Shown here one piece after another: positions 45,640 through 59,271 of a DNA stretch of 64,000 nucleotides. A model generated the notes under the pieces. The model worked only from the letters and a program-made list of their open reading frames with translations, did no database searches and had not been told where the DNA came from. The stretch is from contig NC_056545.1 of the NCBI RefSeq assembly GCF_910596095.1, positions 987,001-1,051,000 on the forward strand. Reading direction: 5' to 3'. Every line of letters starts with the position of its first letter. Position 1 is the stretch's first letter. Source of the stretch: Thunnus maccoyii. Its lineage: Eukaryota; Chordata; Actinopteri; Scombriformes; Scombridae. A program made the position numbers and the translations under genes.

Positions 45640-48355
45640 GTGATATAAAAAAGGTAACAGAAAGGGCTCTGAAGAGGTTCTAGGTGGTTTCAAGGGTCCA
45701 AAACTGGTTATAAGGGATCTTTTAGGGAGTTCCAGTAGTTCCTGGGGAGGGTCCAGCACTGGTTCTTGGTGTTAACTTGAAGTGTACCTTTAAGGTATCC
45801 CTGCAGTATTTAAGGGGGTGTTGGGCTTTTTTAATGAATACCAGAACTTGTTAAAGAGCTGGAATAGTGGAAAACAATAAAACTGATCTCTGGGATGATC
45901 AGGATGATGGTAAAATAACTCATTTCTATCTCCTCACCATTTTAAGCTGTTTTAAATGTTGAAATTCACAACTTCTGTAGTCACAGTTTGCATCGCAGCC
46001 AGATGACGTGCAAAGCAGGACGCTGGAAGTGTTGCTGGTTGTTTAGCAGATAAATAGTCTTTACAGCCTTCCAGCAACGGCTGAAATTCATTTTTGTAGA
46101 CGATCTCAGCCGCAGGATTTTCTACTGTTTCATCTTCCATCTGCGAATGAAGTTTTAAAACATGTTTTCTTTCTGTTACAGAGCTAAAGGAATATAATAT
46201 ATCTGTGCTAAAGCTAAGCTAGTGACCTCTGGCTACTTGTTGAAGTCTCAACTGTGCAACAGCAGGTTCTTCCCTTCATTGAGGATCAAGTAAATATCTT
46301 CAGAAACAGCCTGCTGGAGGACAGATGGGGAATCTGGGCTGTAAGGAAAGATGGATTTAGAGAAATCTAACTGTTGGTTAATAAAATGTCACAGATATGT
46401 TTAAAATAGAGTTGGTACTTGGTAAAATTAGTCAAAAAGGCCATGATACTGGATGTTTAAAGATGATCCTCAACAAGGTTTAAAGGTCACGTCTTTAAGG
46501 CATCCAAGGAGTCCAGTGGGTGGTCATAAGACTCGGAGGTTCTTGTGTGTCTTCAGGGGTCTTTAAAGGGGTATGAGGATTATTTAAGGTCGTTCCAGAT
46601 ACGTTTAAGTTGAACTGTAGCACTCGAGTCTGATCTCAAGATGGTTTTTTGTTATCTCGGCTGGTCCAGGTGTGTTTAAGGGTTGCAGTGTTACTGGATT
46701 ATTGGTTTGAGGGGTCACTGAGGGGGTTTGGGGTTCCTTTAAAGAGTTCTTGGGGATTTCAGGATCCTTAGAGATGTTAAAAAAGCCGTTAAATGGGTTT
46801 TAAGTTTAGTTGAGTGTTCCTTTAAGGGTTCCTAGAAAATCTAAGGACATTGGGGTCTTTGACTCTTAAAGAGGATTCAAAGATCATTGAGGTGATGTCA
46901 GGGTCCTTAAATTGCCCTTTGCGGTGTCTTTGAGGAGTCTTTGAGGTGGTCTTGGGGTTTCAGCAGTTCTTAAGGAGGTAATGAGGAGTCCTTTAGAGAT
47001 CTCAGAGCTTCTGGAGGGTTTCCAGGATTAAGAACTCCTTAGCAGGGGTTAGAATGTTTTTTTTTACCCAGAAAAGTATAATAAAATACTTAAAATGACA
47101 TCTACTCATTCTCCCTCATTAAGAATTAGAGAATCTATAAATATGTACATTTATGTCATTTCTAAAGTTTTCCGGTTGGACACCAGATGTCTCCTCCTTC
47201 ACTGTAAAGTTCATTCTCAGTGTTTGTTCACTGGAGGCTTCAAGTTTCCACATCACACTTGTATAAGTTGAATATTGGACCAGAATTGGCCGACCCCTTA
47301 AAATCTGACTTTCAGTGAGCTCGGAGACTTTTAAGCAGATAAATGAAAACAAACTCTGCACATAAATCATTCTGCACTGAGAAGCTCAAACATTCAACTG
47401 AAAGAACAAGAAAAACACATCTTTGAATGGAGAGAGACTCTAAACTTTGCCTTAGAGACACCAGAAACACCCCAGATACCCTTCTGAACCTGAACCTAAC
47501 TGTGACCCCGTATTTGGCCCCTGGCCCTCAGAGAGTCTGGACACATGGTGTATTTTGGGGACCTCCAGGGGTGCTTGAAGAGGTTTCAGGGGGACTTTGA
47601 TATGTTGATATTCAGTCTGCAGCTGAGCATGTTTGTGAACTGTCAGAGCAGGTGGAGAGAAGGCTGAGCAGGAATCCCTCAGCCTGAGGACATGAAAAGA
47701 GGAAGAAGGAGGAGGGTTTTTCTAACAGGTCTCTGTCTGTAAACCTGCTCTGACTCGTCGTCTTAATCTGTCTCCGCTCTGATGTTCATAAACTCCTGTC
47801 AGCACCGAGCCCAAGGCAACGCAAACTTTCCACTGCAGACACACAGACTGTGGAAAGAGCAGCAGAAGAAGGAGGTGTAGCAGAATCTTGATCATGTTTT
47901 TACTGTTGTTGAAGCATCCTGAAGTCCATCTGTGAGACAGTTTTGAAGGTTTCTTTGTGGAGTCCTTCAGCGTTGTCCAGAGGTCTCCTGGGGGGTTATC
48001 AAGGATCATTCATGAATCTTATGAGTTTATATGAGACTTTGTGATGGTCTCCAGCATCTTTTAATATGTTTAACAGCTGTGGAAGATGCTGTAGAGGTCA
48101 CAGAAAGAGTTCTGATGAGGTTGTAGGTGGTTCCGGGGGTCCTTAATGGGGTATAAGAGGGTTCCAGTAGTCCTTGGGGAAGATATTCTTGCAGTCTTTA
48201 AGGGGGAATCAGCGTTAATTGGAGGAATTTTGAGTGGATACCAAAGCTTTCCAGGAGTTCTTGAATTGGATTTCAGCGCTCCTCAAGGAGGTTTACAGAT
48301 GAGGTCTTTAAAAGCCTCAGGGGTTTTTAAAGGGGCATGAGGATTCTTCTAGGAA
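45640..48355. repeat. Three blocks of degenerate GGTTCTTAAGGG-type repeat
   Basis: Blocks at about 45,640-45,840, 46,440-47,050 and 48,090-48,355 are strings of short loose motifs such as GGGGTCCTTAA, GGAGTTCTTGG, TTTAAGGGGG and AGGTGGTTTC, with no fixed period. The first and third share the order TAGGTGGTTTC / TAGGTGGTTCC, then TTCCAGTAGT, then GCAGT.TTTAAGGGGG, suggesting copies of one ancestral block. Between them the sequence is ordinary AT-rich DNA. Open frames across are not convincing. Confidence 0.6.
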
Positions 48356-48545
48356 ACCCTAATAAATAAATAATAATAATAATAAGTTTATTTAGTATAG
48401 CACCTTTCACAGAAATGAAATTCACAAAGTGCTTCACAGGAACAGGAATTGAAAATAAGACCATAAAAACAAACATAGTGTAAAAAAATATGCCACAAGT
48501 TAGAATAAAATAAAATAAAAATAAATAATAAATAAAAAACACAAT
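48356..48545 (-). repeat. LINE-like 3' tail with (AATA)n/(AAT)n end
   Basis: AATAAATAATAATAATAATA, then TTTATTTAGTATAGCACCTT, then CACAAAGTGCTTCACAGGAA is the inverted layout of the fish L2-like 3' end. No coding part. Confidence 0.6.
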
Positions 48546-48824
48546 CAAACAAACAACTCAAGAAGACACAACAGTTTTTTGGACTCTTTGTGTTTTTGTT
48601 CTTTTGACTTCCTTGGTTTTTGTTTTCCTTCTGATGCCCTCAGAGTTTTTCTGTTTTTAGTTGGACTTTTTCATTTGTGTTGCGTTTGTTTCCTGGTTTT
48701 GGTTTTCTCTGTTCCCTCGTGTGTTCCTCCTGTGTTTTGAAAAATTTCCTCCTTGTGTCTGGTCACTTTACTTCCTGTGTTTGATTACTTCATGTGTCTC
48801 ACCTGTGTTTCATTTGCAATCACT

Positions 48825-48847
48825 CCCCCCCCCCCCCCCCCCCCCCG
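48825..48847. repeat. Poly-C tract
   Basis: About 22 consecutive C, a G-quadruplex-prone strand on the minus side. Confidence 0.9.
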
Positions 48848-50387
48848 CGTTTATGGTCTCTGTTCCTGTTCCCAGTGTCTCTTGTGATTTTTGAGTTCTT
48901 TCATTAAATATTCAGCATCGTATCCAACCTGCCTGCCATCTCTGCATTTGGGTCCACCTGCTCCACTCACCCACCTTTGTGACAGCTGGATTGTTGGGTT
49001 TTGACGGTCACAAGATGCCTGATGAGTCGATTTAAACAGATGTCGTACCTTCACACTGCTGGGCTGCGTCCATATTCTAGTTTATGGCTGTTCTGAAACA
49101 CTGGCAAGATTAATTTAAACAGTGAACAAACCTTTTATCAATCATTGCTTGTAAATCTGGCCCATGGTTGACCCCTGGTTGGTCTCTGAGGGGGTATTGT
49201 AGCTCCTGTAGACGGTTGTGGGAGTTCTTGGCAGGTTTTAAGGGTGTTCAGTATAATTCTGGGGTCTCTGGGGTGTCAGGGGTCGATCAGCTATCAGGTT
49301 CCAGGAGACTTCAGGCATTTTTAAAATAAACTGCAGTTCTTGGAGAGGTTCATTAAGTTCATGAAGACGTTCTGGGGATCCAGCTGACCTTGATAAAAGA
49401 TTCATGTGATCAAAGGAGTGTAATGTGTCTGTCTGACGGTTCTGCAACTTGACAAGATAAACTCAACTAAATCGGATTTATATTTGACCACAAACTGGTT
49501 AAGTAGGAAAAGAGGAAAAAAACCTGCAGGTGAGCTGATCTCACCTGACGGGACGCTGCTGTTAAACATTAACGGACGCGACAGGAAACATACGGGTCGT
49601 CCTTATTAAAGCTGTCAGGATACCAGCATGAGGAGCCGACCCCCCTCTCACCTGTAACACACACACACACACACAGAGTTGTGTTTCCACCACTTCAGAG
49701 GGCATCACTTACATTAATTTTCCTGGAGACTTATCTCACATTTCACCCTACAATTAATGATTTACTTTATGAGAACTTTTGGGCTTTTTGTCCTCAAAAT
49801 GGAGGCGAGTCCCCACAATGTGTTAAAAGATTTATGTCCCCATAACATGAGTTAACGCACAGCTTCTGCACTGTAAAAAATATCCGTCTCAACACATCAT
49901 TCAGACCACGTTTACAGGAAGTCAGTTCAAATCTAAAACGCTGCGTCCACAGCAGGAGTTTCATCTCTGTCCACATTAAAAACATCAAAACAAGGTCATT
50001 CTCCTTCCATACCGGGGATGTGCGGAGGACAGATGAGCAAGTCAGGCACAGAAAACCAGTGAAGAAGAAACAGTATACTGTTGCTGTTTTTCTGTAGCAG
50101 CTTCCAACAGTCTGAGCAGAGGAAGGTGGTAGATAACTACGTTTAACAAGCTGTCAAAGTAGCAACATGAAGCCGTAAAAACTGTAAAAATGAACATTGT
50201 GGAGTTGGAAATATAAACCTTTGAGCTCAGTTTTTTAAAGTAAGTTTTAAGAAGTGATGCTGCAGCTTCAGATGATGTAAGAGGAACAGTTTCGGTTTAT
50301 ATTTCAGCGTTGAAAACAGCAGAAAAACAAAAACACGTCTGTAAAATACTTGAAAGAAGCTGATTTGTTCTGACGACAGGTGTAATA
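48848..50387. other. Intergenic, nothing recognised
   Basis: Only a short CA run near 49,657. No gene. Confidence 0.5.
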
Positions 50388-50462
50388 ATCCTCCTCCTCC
50401 TCCTCCTCCTCCTCCTCCTCCTCCTCCTCCTCCTCTCAGCGCTGTCTTGTTTTAAAGTTTCA

Positions 50463-50507
<45 letters not shown>
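50388..50507. repeat. (CCT)n then (GT)n microsatellites
   Basis: About 15 CCT units (50,390-50,435), then about 21 GT units (50,464-50,507). Confidence 0.95.
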
Positions 50508-51660
50508 GGTGACGTTATGCAAATGTGAGGCAGCCCGGCGGTTAGCGGGTCGACCACACACACACACCGCAGCCTGCTGACGAGCCCCTGAGCAACCTGA
50601 CGAGTCTCAACAATCACAGTTATGATCACAGTTGTGCATCAGGACAGTAAGAACAGATATGAACATAGTTTATAAACCACTGGATGAGTTTATAGATACT
50701 TCTACTATCTTTTTATTGTTATCTTGAGGAAAAAAAAAACTGTAACAAAAAGTCGTCGTTGTTGATTTTTGATATCAAATATTTTTGAAAGAAACCTTTT
50801 ATGAAAACACAAATATTAAGACGACTAAGAGAATTTGCTCCAATGTAAAAACCTTCAATAATGTAAGAAATCTGTGTTGTTGGAATATTTCAGTTCATGT
50901 CAAGATACAGAAACTTTATAACGGTTATAAAATTGTAGATTAAACTGTCCGACACTTTTTATAGTTGTTGAATTCGCACACAAAGAGTCATAATACAGTA
51001 ATTTATTATATAAAACTCATTCGGCATGATGAGTCCTGTTGTTTTCTACTGTATATTTGTACTTTACTTAAAGCTGAGTGCAGGACTTTTGTCTCCTTCT
51101 GACAGTGAGAGGAAAGGGCGGCGCTGGGCTGTGATTGGCTGTGACAGGCATGCATCACGCTCTCGTGTACACACAGAGAGGAACCGGTAAAGATGGATAT
51201 GTTTTCACTGGGATTTGTCCCAGTTTACCTGATGGCCGTAACCTGCTGTTAGCTGTAAACCCTCATCAAACTATCAGAATTTGATCCGTTCAGTCTGATG
51301 ACATTTGGAAAGTCTAGAAGAGCCGCAGCGTCGACGGCCAGCGCGGGAACGTCGCCCGGTGATTGGTTTAATCAGCTTTACGTGAACTTGTTTGACTTGA
51401 ATGTAACAGATGTTCATTTATATGTAAAAGTTCCACAATGCAGGTTTAATTAAGATTCTGAATCTATAACTTTAATAAAACAAAATATATCAGACTGGAT
51501 CAGCGTCGACTCATTTATCATCGTTTATTAACGAGGTCTGTTTCTAATCACACGAGGCGTTTAAAGACTCAGACACTGTTGTGTTGTTTTGAGTTTGAGG
51601 GAAACTGAGAGAAAGAGGAAAAGTTCTTATGGGGGCGACTGATACAAGACATGCTGAGAC
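50508..51660. other. Intergenic, nothing recognised
   Basis: Mixed composition. A short GC-richer part near 51,300-51,360 has no gene structure attached. Confidence 0.45.
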
Positions 51661-51661
51661 A

Positions 51662-51662
51662 A

Positions 51663-51700
<38 letters not shown>
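51662..51700. repeat. (CA)n microsatellite
   Basis: About 18 CA units. Confidence 0.95.
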
Positions 51701-51702
<2 letters not shown>

Positions 51703-52064
51703 AAGATGTAATCAGGACGTTATGGCAGTTATGGTGGTAACCACGGTAACAATAATAATAAACTGTCCTGCACTGATACAGTGGTCCCTGTTACACCTGG
51801 ACAATGTGTTGCTGTTGTCAGATGATAAACTCATAACTACTAAATAAAATTTGTGTATAATTTTCAAAAGATGACATTTTTTTTGATCCATCAGAAGCTC
51901 CAGATGAATTCAGTCACTTCTGATCGGTTCCCTGCAGGGATCAATACTGAGTCCACATAGTTTATTTCTATTTTTTTTAGGTGAAGCTAATATGAAGCTT
52001 CAGTCGTCTGACTGAGTTAAACCAAGTGATTTATAATCTTCCATCATAACAGTTCAGTTATGAT

Positions 52065-52225
52065 AGGATGACGCTTCATATTAGCTTCAGATAAACTTTT
52101 AAATACATTTTTGGATTTTGTCCTCCATCACTTCCATTGTAAGGTCATTATGAAGGGATCTTCTGATGGTCAGTATGAACAGGAGGAATAATTACAGCAA
52201 GAAAAACAGCTTTAATGTTCATCTG
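52065..52225 (+). repeat. Dispersed repeat (partner at 63,683-63,855)
   Basis: GCTTCATATTAGCTTCAGAT, then TTTGTCCTCCATCACTTCCA and TCAGTATGAACAGGAGGAAT match the window's last part. Copy here lacks about 21 bp (TTGCACAGAAGGAGGACTGT) present in the partner. Confidence 0.85.
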
Positions 52226-52334
52226 ATGACTGACTGTTGGTTTAAGACAGACCTGAAAACTTGTGAACTCGTCCTTTAATATAACTGAACTCAGCGCTGC
52301 TACAAGAAACAGGCTGATGGAAAAAAACCTCTCA

Positions 52335-52335
<1 letters not shown>

Positions 52336-52393
<58 letters not shown>

Positions 52394-52499
52394 TAAAGAC
52401 TGCTGACTGACTGTATTATCAGTCGTATCAGGATCTGATAGTTTTCATCAAACTGTTTATGAAACAACACGAGGAGGAGGGCTGTAAGTGTGCCGACTG

Positions 52500-52560
<61 letters not shown>
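52336..52560. repeat. Two (CA)n microsatellites
   Basis: Runs at 52,336-52,391 and 52,503-52,558, about 28 units each, separated by 110 bp. Confidence 0.95.
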
Positions 52561-52562
<2 letters not shown>

Positions 52563-53260
52563 TGATGATAGATGATCACAGTAATTATTATTAAACCCCA
52601 GGATTTGCATCTCAGACTGGGTGGTATTATGCACATGATGTCTGTGTGTGTCATTATTTTAGTTAATTAACAATATTTTAATTTGTCTTCTGATTTTCAA
52701 GTTTCAACTCTGAAAACAGGAAATAATGAATCTGATCATTTTATTGATTTGTTAATGAATCTGTCCTCCGTCTGTGTCTCACTGAGCTCAGTAATCAGTG
52801 CAGTCGTCTCTGATCTGGAGACTCCAGTTTGTTTAGTCACTTAATTTTCTAAAATTAAAAGCGTCATAAAAACAAAAACACGATTTTTAAGCCTCTTTCC
52901 ACTTTTATTCGAATACAAATATAATTACTCAGCCTTCTGCACATCCCTAATATATATATATATATTTATAAAACAATAAAAGATGAAACAGTACAGGCAG
53001 GGTGAACACTTCTCACTTTTTACTTTTGTTCAAGTAAGATTTTGAATGCAGGACTTTTACTTATAAAGGAGGATTTTTTTCAGTGTAAACTGGTATTTTT
53101 ACTTCAGTAAAATAAAACATCAATGCCTCAGTGTAGTATTAAGTTATTCTATATCGCTGTATCACTATCAGTGTACAGTACACATTTAACACATATTACA
53201 GTTATAATATGATCCATTATGATAATGGATTATTATTACTCCAGTGTTCATTATTCAGGA
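52561..53260. other. Intergenic with ACTTTTACTT-type repeat remnant
   Basis: 53,010-53,110 (GCAGGACTTTTACTTATAAA, then TTTTTACTTCAGTAAAAT) belongs to the same family as the element at 55,080. Confidence 0.4.
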
Positions 53261-53264
53261 TGCT

Positions 53265-53810
53265 TTTACCCGCAGAGGTCTCCTCCTCTCCAGAACAAAC
53301 CGACCCGCAGATTACAGGTAAAAACACTGAATAAAACTGTTTCACCTAAAAAATCAATATTTCTCCGACGATGTTTGGTGACCACCGGACTTCCTGGAGG
53401 GGCTGTTAGCCGAGCTGCTGCTAACGTTTGTCCAGTTTATTTCTCTGATAACTTAAGATCCAGACGTCCAATGACTAAAATCCTTCTTCCGGCTAAAAGA
53501 TATAGTTAAAAACCACCTAAATTTATCATGAAAATGTGTCTTAAAACTGAATAAAAGTCCATTTATAACAGTTTGTGTGGAACAACCACAACACCGATGT
53601 ATTATCTTGTATGTGTGTAAGTTACTCTTTGGTAGACGCCATTGTAGCGGACAAACACAGCGCCGCCGTATGCATCTGGTGCGTGTTTACTCTTTGGTAG
53701 AGGAGGTATGACGCCATCGACAGGCGACCAAATGAAACGGTCCGTTACTTTGATTAAATGACAGATTTCTCTGAGTTTGAACATTGTTGGAAACATTTGG
53801 GATAATGTAA
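53265..53810. repeat. Probable interspersed repeat
   Basis: A GC-richer stretch with CGCCGCCGTATGCATCTGGT and two TACTCTTTGGTAGA words (53,624 and 53,688). It has the look of a teleost non-autonomous DNA transposon. Termini not found. Confidence 0.4.
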
Positions 53811-53961
53811 GTACACAACTCAACAACATATATAACATAGGTCTAGTTGTTTTTAGACATTTTAATGTGGAATAATTACATATTATAGCTTTAAATACAT
53901 TTTATATCTAATCGACTTGAATGCAGTTTTACTGTAGTACTGCTTCTTTTACTTAAAGTGT

Positions 53962-54395
53962 CTGTAATTTATATTTCTGTTACTCCTCAGACTGATCTAT
54001 ACAGTGAGTAACGTGTTGGTTGTTTCTCGTAGTGATGAACCTACAGAGACTCTGCAGCTCCTCTCGGCTTTACGGAGCTTTATAGTGAGTTTCAGCTCAT
54101 TGTTTATCGTTTTCAGAGAGAAAAAGCTGTAAAAAGCCGCTGAACACTACCTGCTCACAGTTAGCTGTAGACTAGCTGGTGAACATAGTGGAGCATTTAG
54201 CAGCTAAAGAGCCAGATATTTCCCTCAGGAGTTGGTAGAGAGTAAAAACAGAAGCTAAAAGAGAGTGAATATTGGACAGAAACACGACTCCACATGAATG
54301 ATAATGTTGCTCCGTAGCTGCTGGATGTGGAAATAAACAACTGTTTGCTAACATGTTCAACATATCAACTTAAAAGCTGATGATGAGTCATTTTT
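53962..54395 (+). repeat. Dispersed repeat (partner at 62,649-63,155)
   Basis: Shared words are CTCAGACTGATCTATACAGT, GAGCCAGATATTTCCCTCAG and CACATGAATGATAATGTTGC. This copy lacks about 60 bp relative to the partner. No coding. Confidence 0.9.
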
Positions 54396-54623
54396 GTGTT
54401 CACTGCTTGTTGAAAATCAGTTAATGAAGGTTTAAGTCAAATGTTTCTGTGCTTCTTCTGCAGGAACGTGAAGAAAACAAAGTTTATAGTTTATGTGGAT
54501 AAAAACATGAAATGTAACTTTAAACGAGTCAGTTTAACAGGAAACATGTCGCTCAATGCAGCGAAACAACAAACTGCGTTCAAATTTATTAGAGAAAAAG
54601 ACATTTGTGTTCACTGCAGTTCA

Positions 54624-54694
<71 letters not shown>

Positions 54695-54820
54695 CACTCT
54701 TCAGTGTTTATTGTGACAATACAGGTCATCAGTTCCAGCTGTCTGTGATGACAGACACATTCATCATGTGGAGTATAAACAAACGGCACACTTACGCTGC
54801 TTTGACCTCTTCCATTAATA

Positions 54821-54878
<58 letters not shown>
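54624..54878. repeat. Two (CA)n microsatellites
   Basis: Runs at 54,624-54,686 and 54,822-54,877. His-Thr open frames across them are artefacts. Confidence 0.95.
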
Positions 54879-54881
<3 letters not shown>

Positions 54882-55038
54882 CACTTCATGCTGTGTTGTA
54901 AACAGTCAGACTCTATCAGATGTCTTTAAGCAGTATTGATCAGCTGATTGATGGTATCAGTCAGTCAGAGTGTGCCGTCTGTTTACAGCCACACGCACAT
55001 GAATGGACGACATGATGGCTAAACACACAGCATGGAGA

Positions 55039-55039
<1 letters not shown>

Positions 55040-55079
<40 letters not shown>
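55040..55079. repeat. (CA)n microsatellite
   Basis: About 20 CA units directly before a transposon end. Confidence 0.95.
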
Positions 55080-55307
55080 CCAGTGGTGGAAAGTAACTAA
55101 ATACATTTACTGTAGTACAGTTTAGAGGTACTTGTACTTTACTTGAGTATTTCCATGTGATGCTACTTTCTACATTTCAGAGGGAAATATTGTACTTTCT
55201 ACTCCACTACATTTATTTGACAGCTTTAGTTACTTTTCAGATGAAGATTTGACACAATGGATAATATAACAAGCTTTTAAAATACAACACATTGTTAAAG
55301 ATGAAAC

Positions 55308-55639
55308 CAGTGGTTTCCAACCTTTTTGTCTTTTGACGTCTTACAAAAAGCAGTGTGTAGTCGGGGTCACATTTCACATGTCTATGAGTTGTTAACAGCT
55401 CCACCAAATAGTGATTTTTCCCTCTAAACTTCTCACATGCTTTCATTTCAATAAATGTTCAAATGATCCAATATTTCAGCAAAAATCAAAGATTAGAGAA
55501 AAAGTCCAAAAACTGAAAACAGATTTGTGTATCAGAACTTTGTTTTTTCTTCTTTCCTCTCCCATTAATCATCTCACCACCCCTCAGATTTATCTGCTGA
55601 CCCTTTGGAGGGGCCCGACCCCTAGGTTGGGAACCACTG
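55308..55639. mobile_element. Nested 332-bp non-autonomous hAT element
   Basis: Termini CAGTGGTTTCCAACCTTTTT and AGGTTGGGAACCACTG are inverted repeats of the hAT type. The flanking 8-mers GATGAAAC and GACTAAAC agree at six of eight positions, fitting an old 8-bp target duplication. It sits inside the element at 55,081-56,100. Confidence 0.85.
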
Positions 55640-55792
55640 GACTAAACTAGCTAACTGTATATAAAGTAGTGTAAACTAGCTCCACCTCCAGCAGCTACAA
55701 CAGTAACATGCTGCTCTAACACTGATGCTTCACTATTAATAATCTAATGATGTCATATATAATAATATATCAGTCAGAGGGACCAAACCACT

Positions 55793-56085
55793 ACTTTTAC
55801 TGCAATACTTTAACTACATCAAGCTCATAATACTTATGTACTTTTACTGCAATACTTTAACTACATCAAGCTCATAATACTTATGTACTTTTACTGCAAT
55901 ACTTTAACTACATCAACCTCATAATACTTATGTACTTTTACTGCAATACTTTAACTACATCAAGCTCATAATACTTATGTACTTTTACTGCAATACTTTA
56001 ACTACATCAACCTCATAATACTTATGTACTTTTACTGCAATACTTTAACTACATCAAGCTCATAATACTTATGTACTTTTACTGT
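55793..56085 (+). repeat. 47-bp tandem repeat, about 6 copies
   Basis: Unit ACTTTTACTGCAATACTTTA, ACTACATCAAG/C, CTCATAATACTTATGT. AAGCTC and AACCTC variants alternate, which suggests a two-unit higher-order period. Confidence 0.95.
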
Positions 56086-56107
56086 AGGAGGATTTTTACA
56101 TTGAAAC

Positions 56108-56683
56108 CATCATATATGTTCTGATGTCAGTTTGAATATTTACACTTTCTGACAAATCAGGTTTTTTCTGTCAGTTTGGTGGACGGCTCTAAATACTGCG
56201 ATACCCATGAGCCTCAGCTGCTGTTGCCATGGAGAAGAAGAAGCCAGTCAGAGAAAATAAATACATTTAACAGACTGCAAAATCTTTTTTTTTTCTCAAC
56301 AGCAAAACTCTTAGTTTCCGTCAGCACATGTGACAGAATCGAAGCTCTGTGATTGGATGTTTCTTTCTGAAATGCAGCTTCAGCTTTTTAAACTCAGTTG
56401 TTCATGTTTTGTTGTGATGATTCAACCAGCAGAGTTTCCTGTTGATCAGTCTGACGTTTATTTGATCTAATCATCATATTTTGCCACCAGACAAACTCAA
56501 CTGAATTTGCTCTGATCCACTTTTCCTCTGGCTGCCTTCTTCTCCATAGCAACAGCAGCTGAGGATCATGGGTATTGTAGTATTTTTTTTCAGTTGTCCA
56601 CCAAAATTACAGAAAAAAACCTGATTTGTCAGAAACAAACTATAAATACGTAAAATTGGTGTCAGAACATAAACATATATGAG
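56108..56683. mobile_element. Foldback MITE (about 575 bp, ~130-bp inverted ends)
   Basis: The outer ends CATATATG (56,111) and CATATATGAG (56,674) and the inner words TTTCTGACAAATCAGG / CCTGATTTGTCAGAAA are inverted. So are CCATGGAGAAGAAG / CTTCTTCTCCATAG with CAGCTGCTGTTGC. No coding. Inverted-end words such as GAGGATCATGGGTA recur in the repeats at 2,085, 15,052 and 25,740. Confidence 0.85.
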
Positions 56684-57568
56684 ATCAATTAAAGAAAAAA
56701 CATGAAAACAGAAAGAGTAAAAACATGTCACATCTCAACCTGGACCAGCAGTCCTGAACGTGAGAGCAAAATATCTGCTGATGAAGACCATGCGATATGG
56801 TCGAAACACCCAGAACAAGCGAGTAAAAGGACCTTGATTTGAGATCGTTAACAGTCGCTTCGTTCCCACAGAACATCAAACAGACGTCACTTCACTGTCT
56901 GTGGGAAATCAGAGCGCTGACTCTCAGTCGACATCTCTGCTGACTCACTGAAATAAAACCAACATGACTCAGCAGCTTCACAAACAGCGACTGTTTGTTT
57001 GTTTGTTTGTTTGTTCGAAGGTGCTGATGTCATCTCTGTCGTCGTGGGAACGAGAGAGAAGAAGTTTACTTTTATTGTTCATTTCTTTATTTGACAAATG
57101 AAACTATAAATATTTTTTAAATAATAAACTAGTTGATTGTTTTATGTTTTTCAAACTTTTGTGTGTGAAAAAAAATACAAAATTAAGATTAAAAAAAAGA
57201 TTTTATTAGATATTTGGTTTTATTGTTAAAATTTGTGTGGCACAATCCTTTAAAACTGATTTAATGTAGAAAGTCTTTATGTGTTCATTGTGGAAGTAAA
57301 TCTGATAAATAAATTTGTGAAGATGAAACAAAAAAACATTTGATTCAGTTTTAAAAATCTCTTTTTTTTTAATCCAAACACAAACATTCAGCCACATTTA
57401 CACTTTAGAAACATTCAGACACATTTTAAGAAAATATAAAAAAAAAAAAAGATAAATACAAACATTCACACGTTCTTTACAGCGAGTTCAGAGCGACCTG
57501 GCTGCTCTGAACTCAAACATCCACCTGAAGACATTTTCACCAACTTTAAAAACAGATTCTCATCAGTT
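56684..57568. other. Intergenic; repeat remnant and FoxI 3' region
   Basis: GCTGATGAAGACCATGCGAT and GTCGAAAC (56,776-56,805) look like a common fish repeat remnant, and a GTTT run lies at 56,995-57,015. Minus-strand AATAAA words (for example plus-strand TTTATT at 57,202) could serve the FoxI transcript. Confidence 0.4.
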
Positions 57569-58941
<1,373 letters not shown>

Positions 58942-59090
58942 GATGGAAACTTTGCTTCTGTCTGTCTTCACTCTGCTGTCTCTGTAAACATATGTGTGTG
59001 TGTGTTTATATAATAAATGTGTGTGTGTGCTGCTGTCGTCCTGCCTGCACCTGTCCTGCTCTGTACACCTGCTGCTGCTCACCTGAGACA

Positions 59091-59129
59091 CTTATACTCT
59101 GCTGCCCCGCCCACAGACGAGCTGATTGG
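59091..59129 (-). promoter_or_regulatory. FoxI core promoter: TATA, GC box, CCAAT
   Basis: Read on the minus strand: CCAAT (59,129-59,125), GC box GGGCGGGG (about 59,112-59,104) and GTATAAG (59,097-59,091). They lie in correct order about 150 bp upstream of the start codon, predicting a transcription start near 59,065. Confidence 0.65.
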
Positions 59130-59225
59130 CTGCTGTGTGGAGGGGGGGGTTGATTTGAATAAGAGCAGGTTGAATTCTTCCCCTCAGGCAGATCAGAGCC
59201 TGAGGATTTAACGCTGAGGTATGTC

Positions 59226-59227
<2 letters not shown>

Positions 59228-59268
<41 letters not shown>
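59228..59268. repeat. (CA)n microsatellite upstream of FoxI
   Basis: About 20 CA units about 100 bp upstream of the predicted CCAAT box. Confidence 0.95.

Positions 59269-59271
<3 letters not shown>

Larger units (their letters stand above)
55081..56100 (+). mobile_element. Non-autonomous teleost DNA element, split by a hAT insertion
   Basis: It begins CAGTGGTGGAAAGTAACTAA and continues GTACTTTACTTGAGTATTTC and CTCCACTACATTTATTTGAC. It resumes after the nested insertion with AAACTAGCTCCACCTCCAGC and ends in a tandem repeat and a GTAGGAGGATTTTTAC word. An inverted fragment is at 60,480-60,645. No transposase. Family name not assigned. Confidence 0.75.

Noticed and set aside
50297-50629. Arg-rich 110-codon minus-strand frame
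   Set aside because: Produced by the CCT and GT microsatellites.
52148-54939. Val-Cys or His-Thr repetitive frames
   Set aside because: CA/GT microsatellite translation.
58942-59091. Upstream in-frame Met that would extend FoxI by 50 residues
   Set aside because: That start overlaps the predicted TATA box at 59,091-59,097, so it should lie upstream of the transcript. MASFVPEQ at 58,941 has a strong start context.
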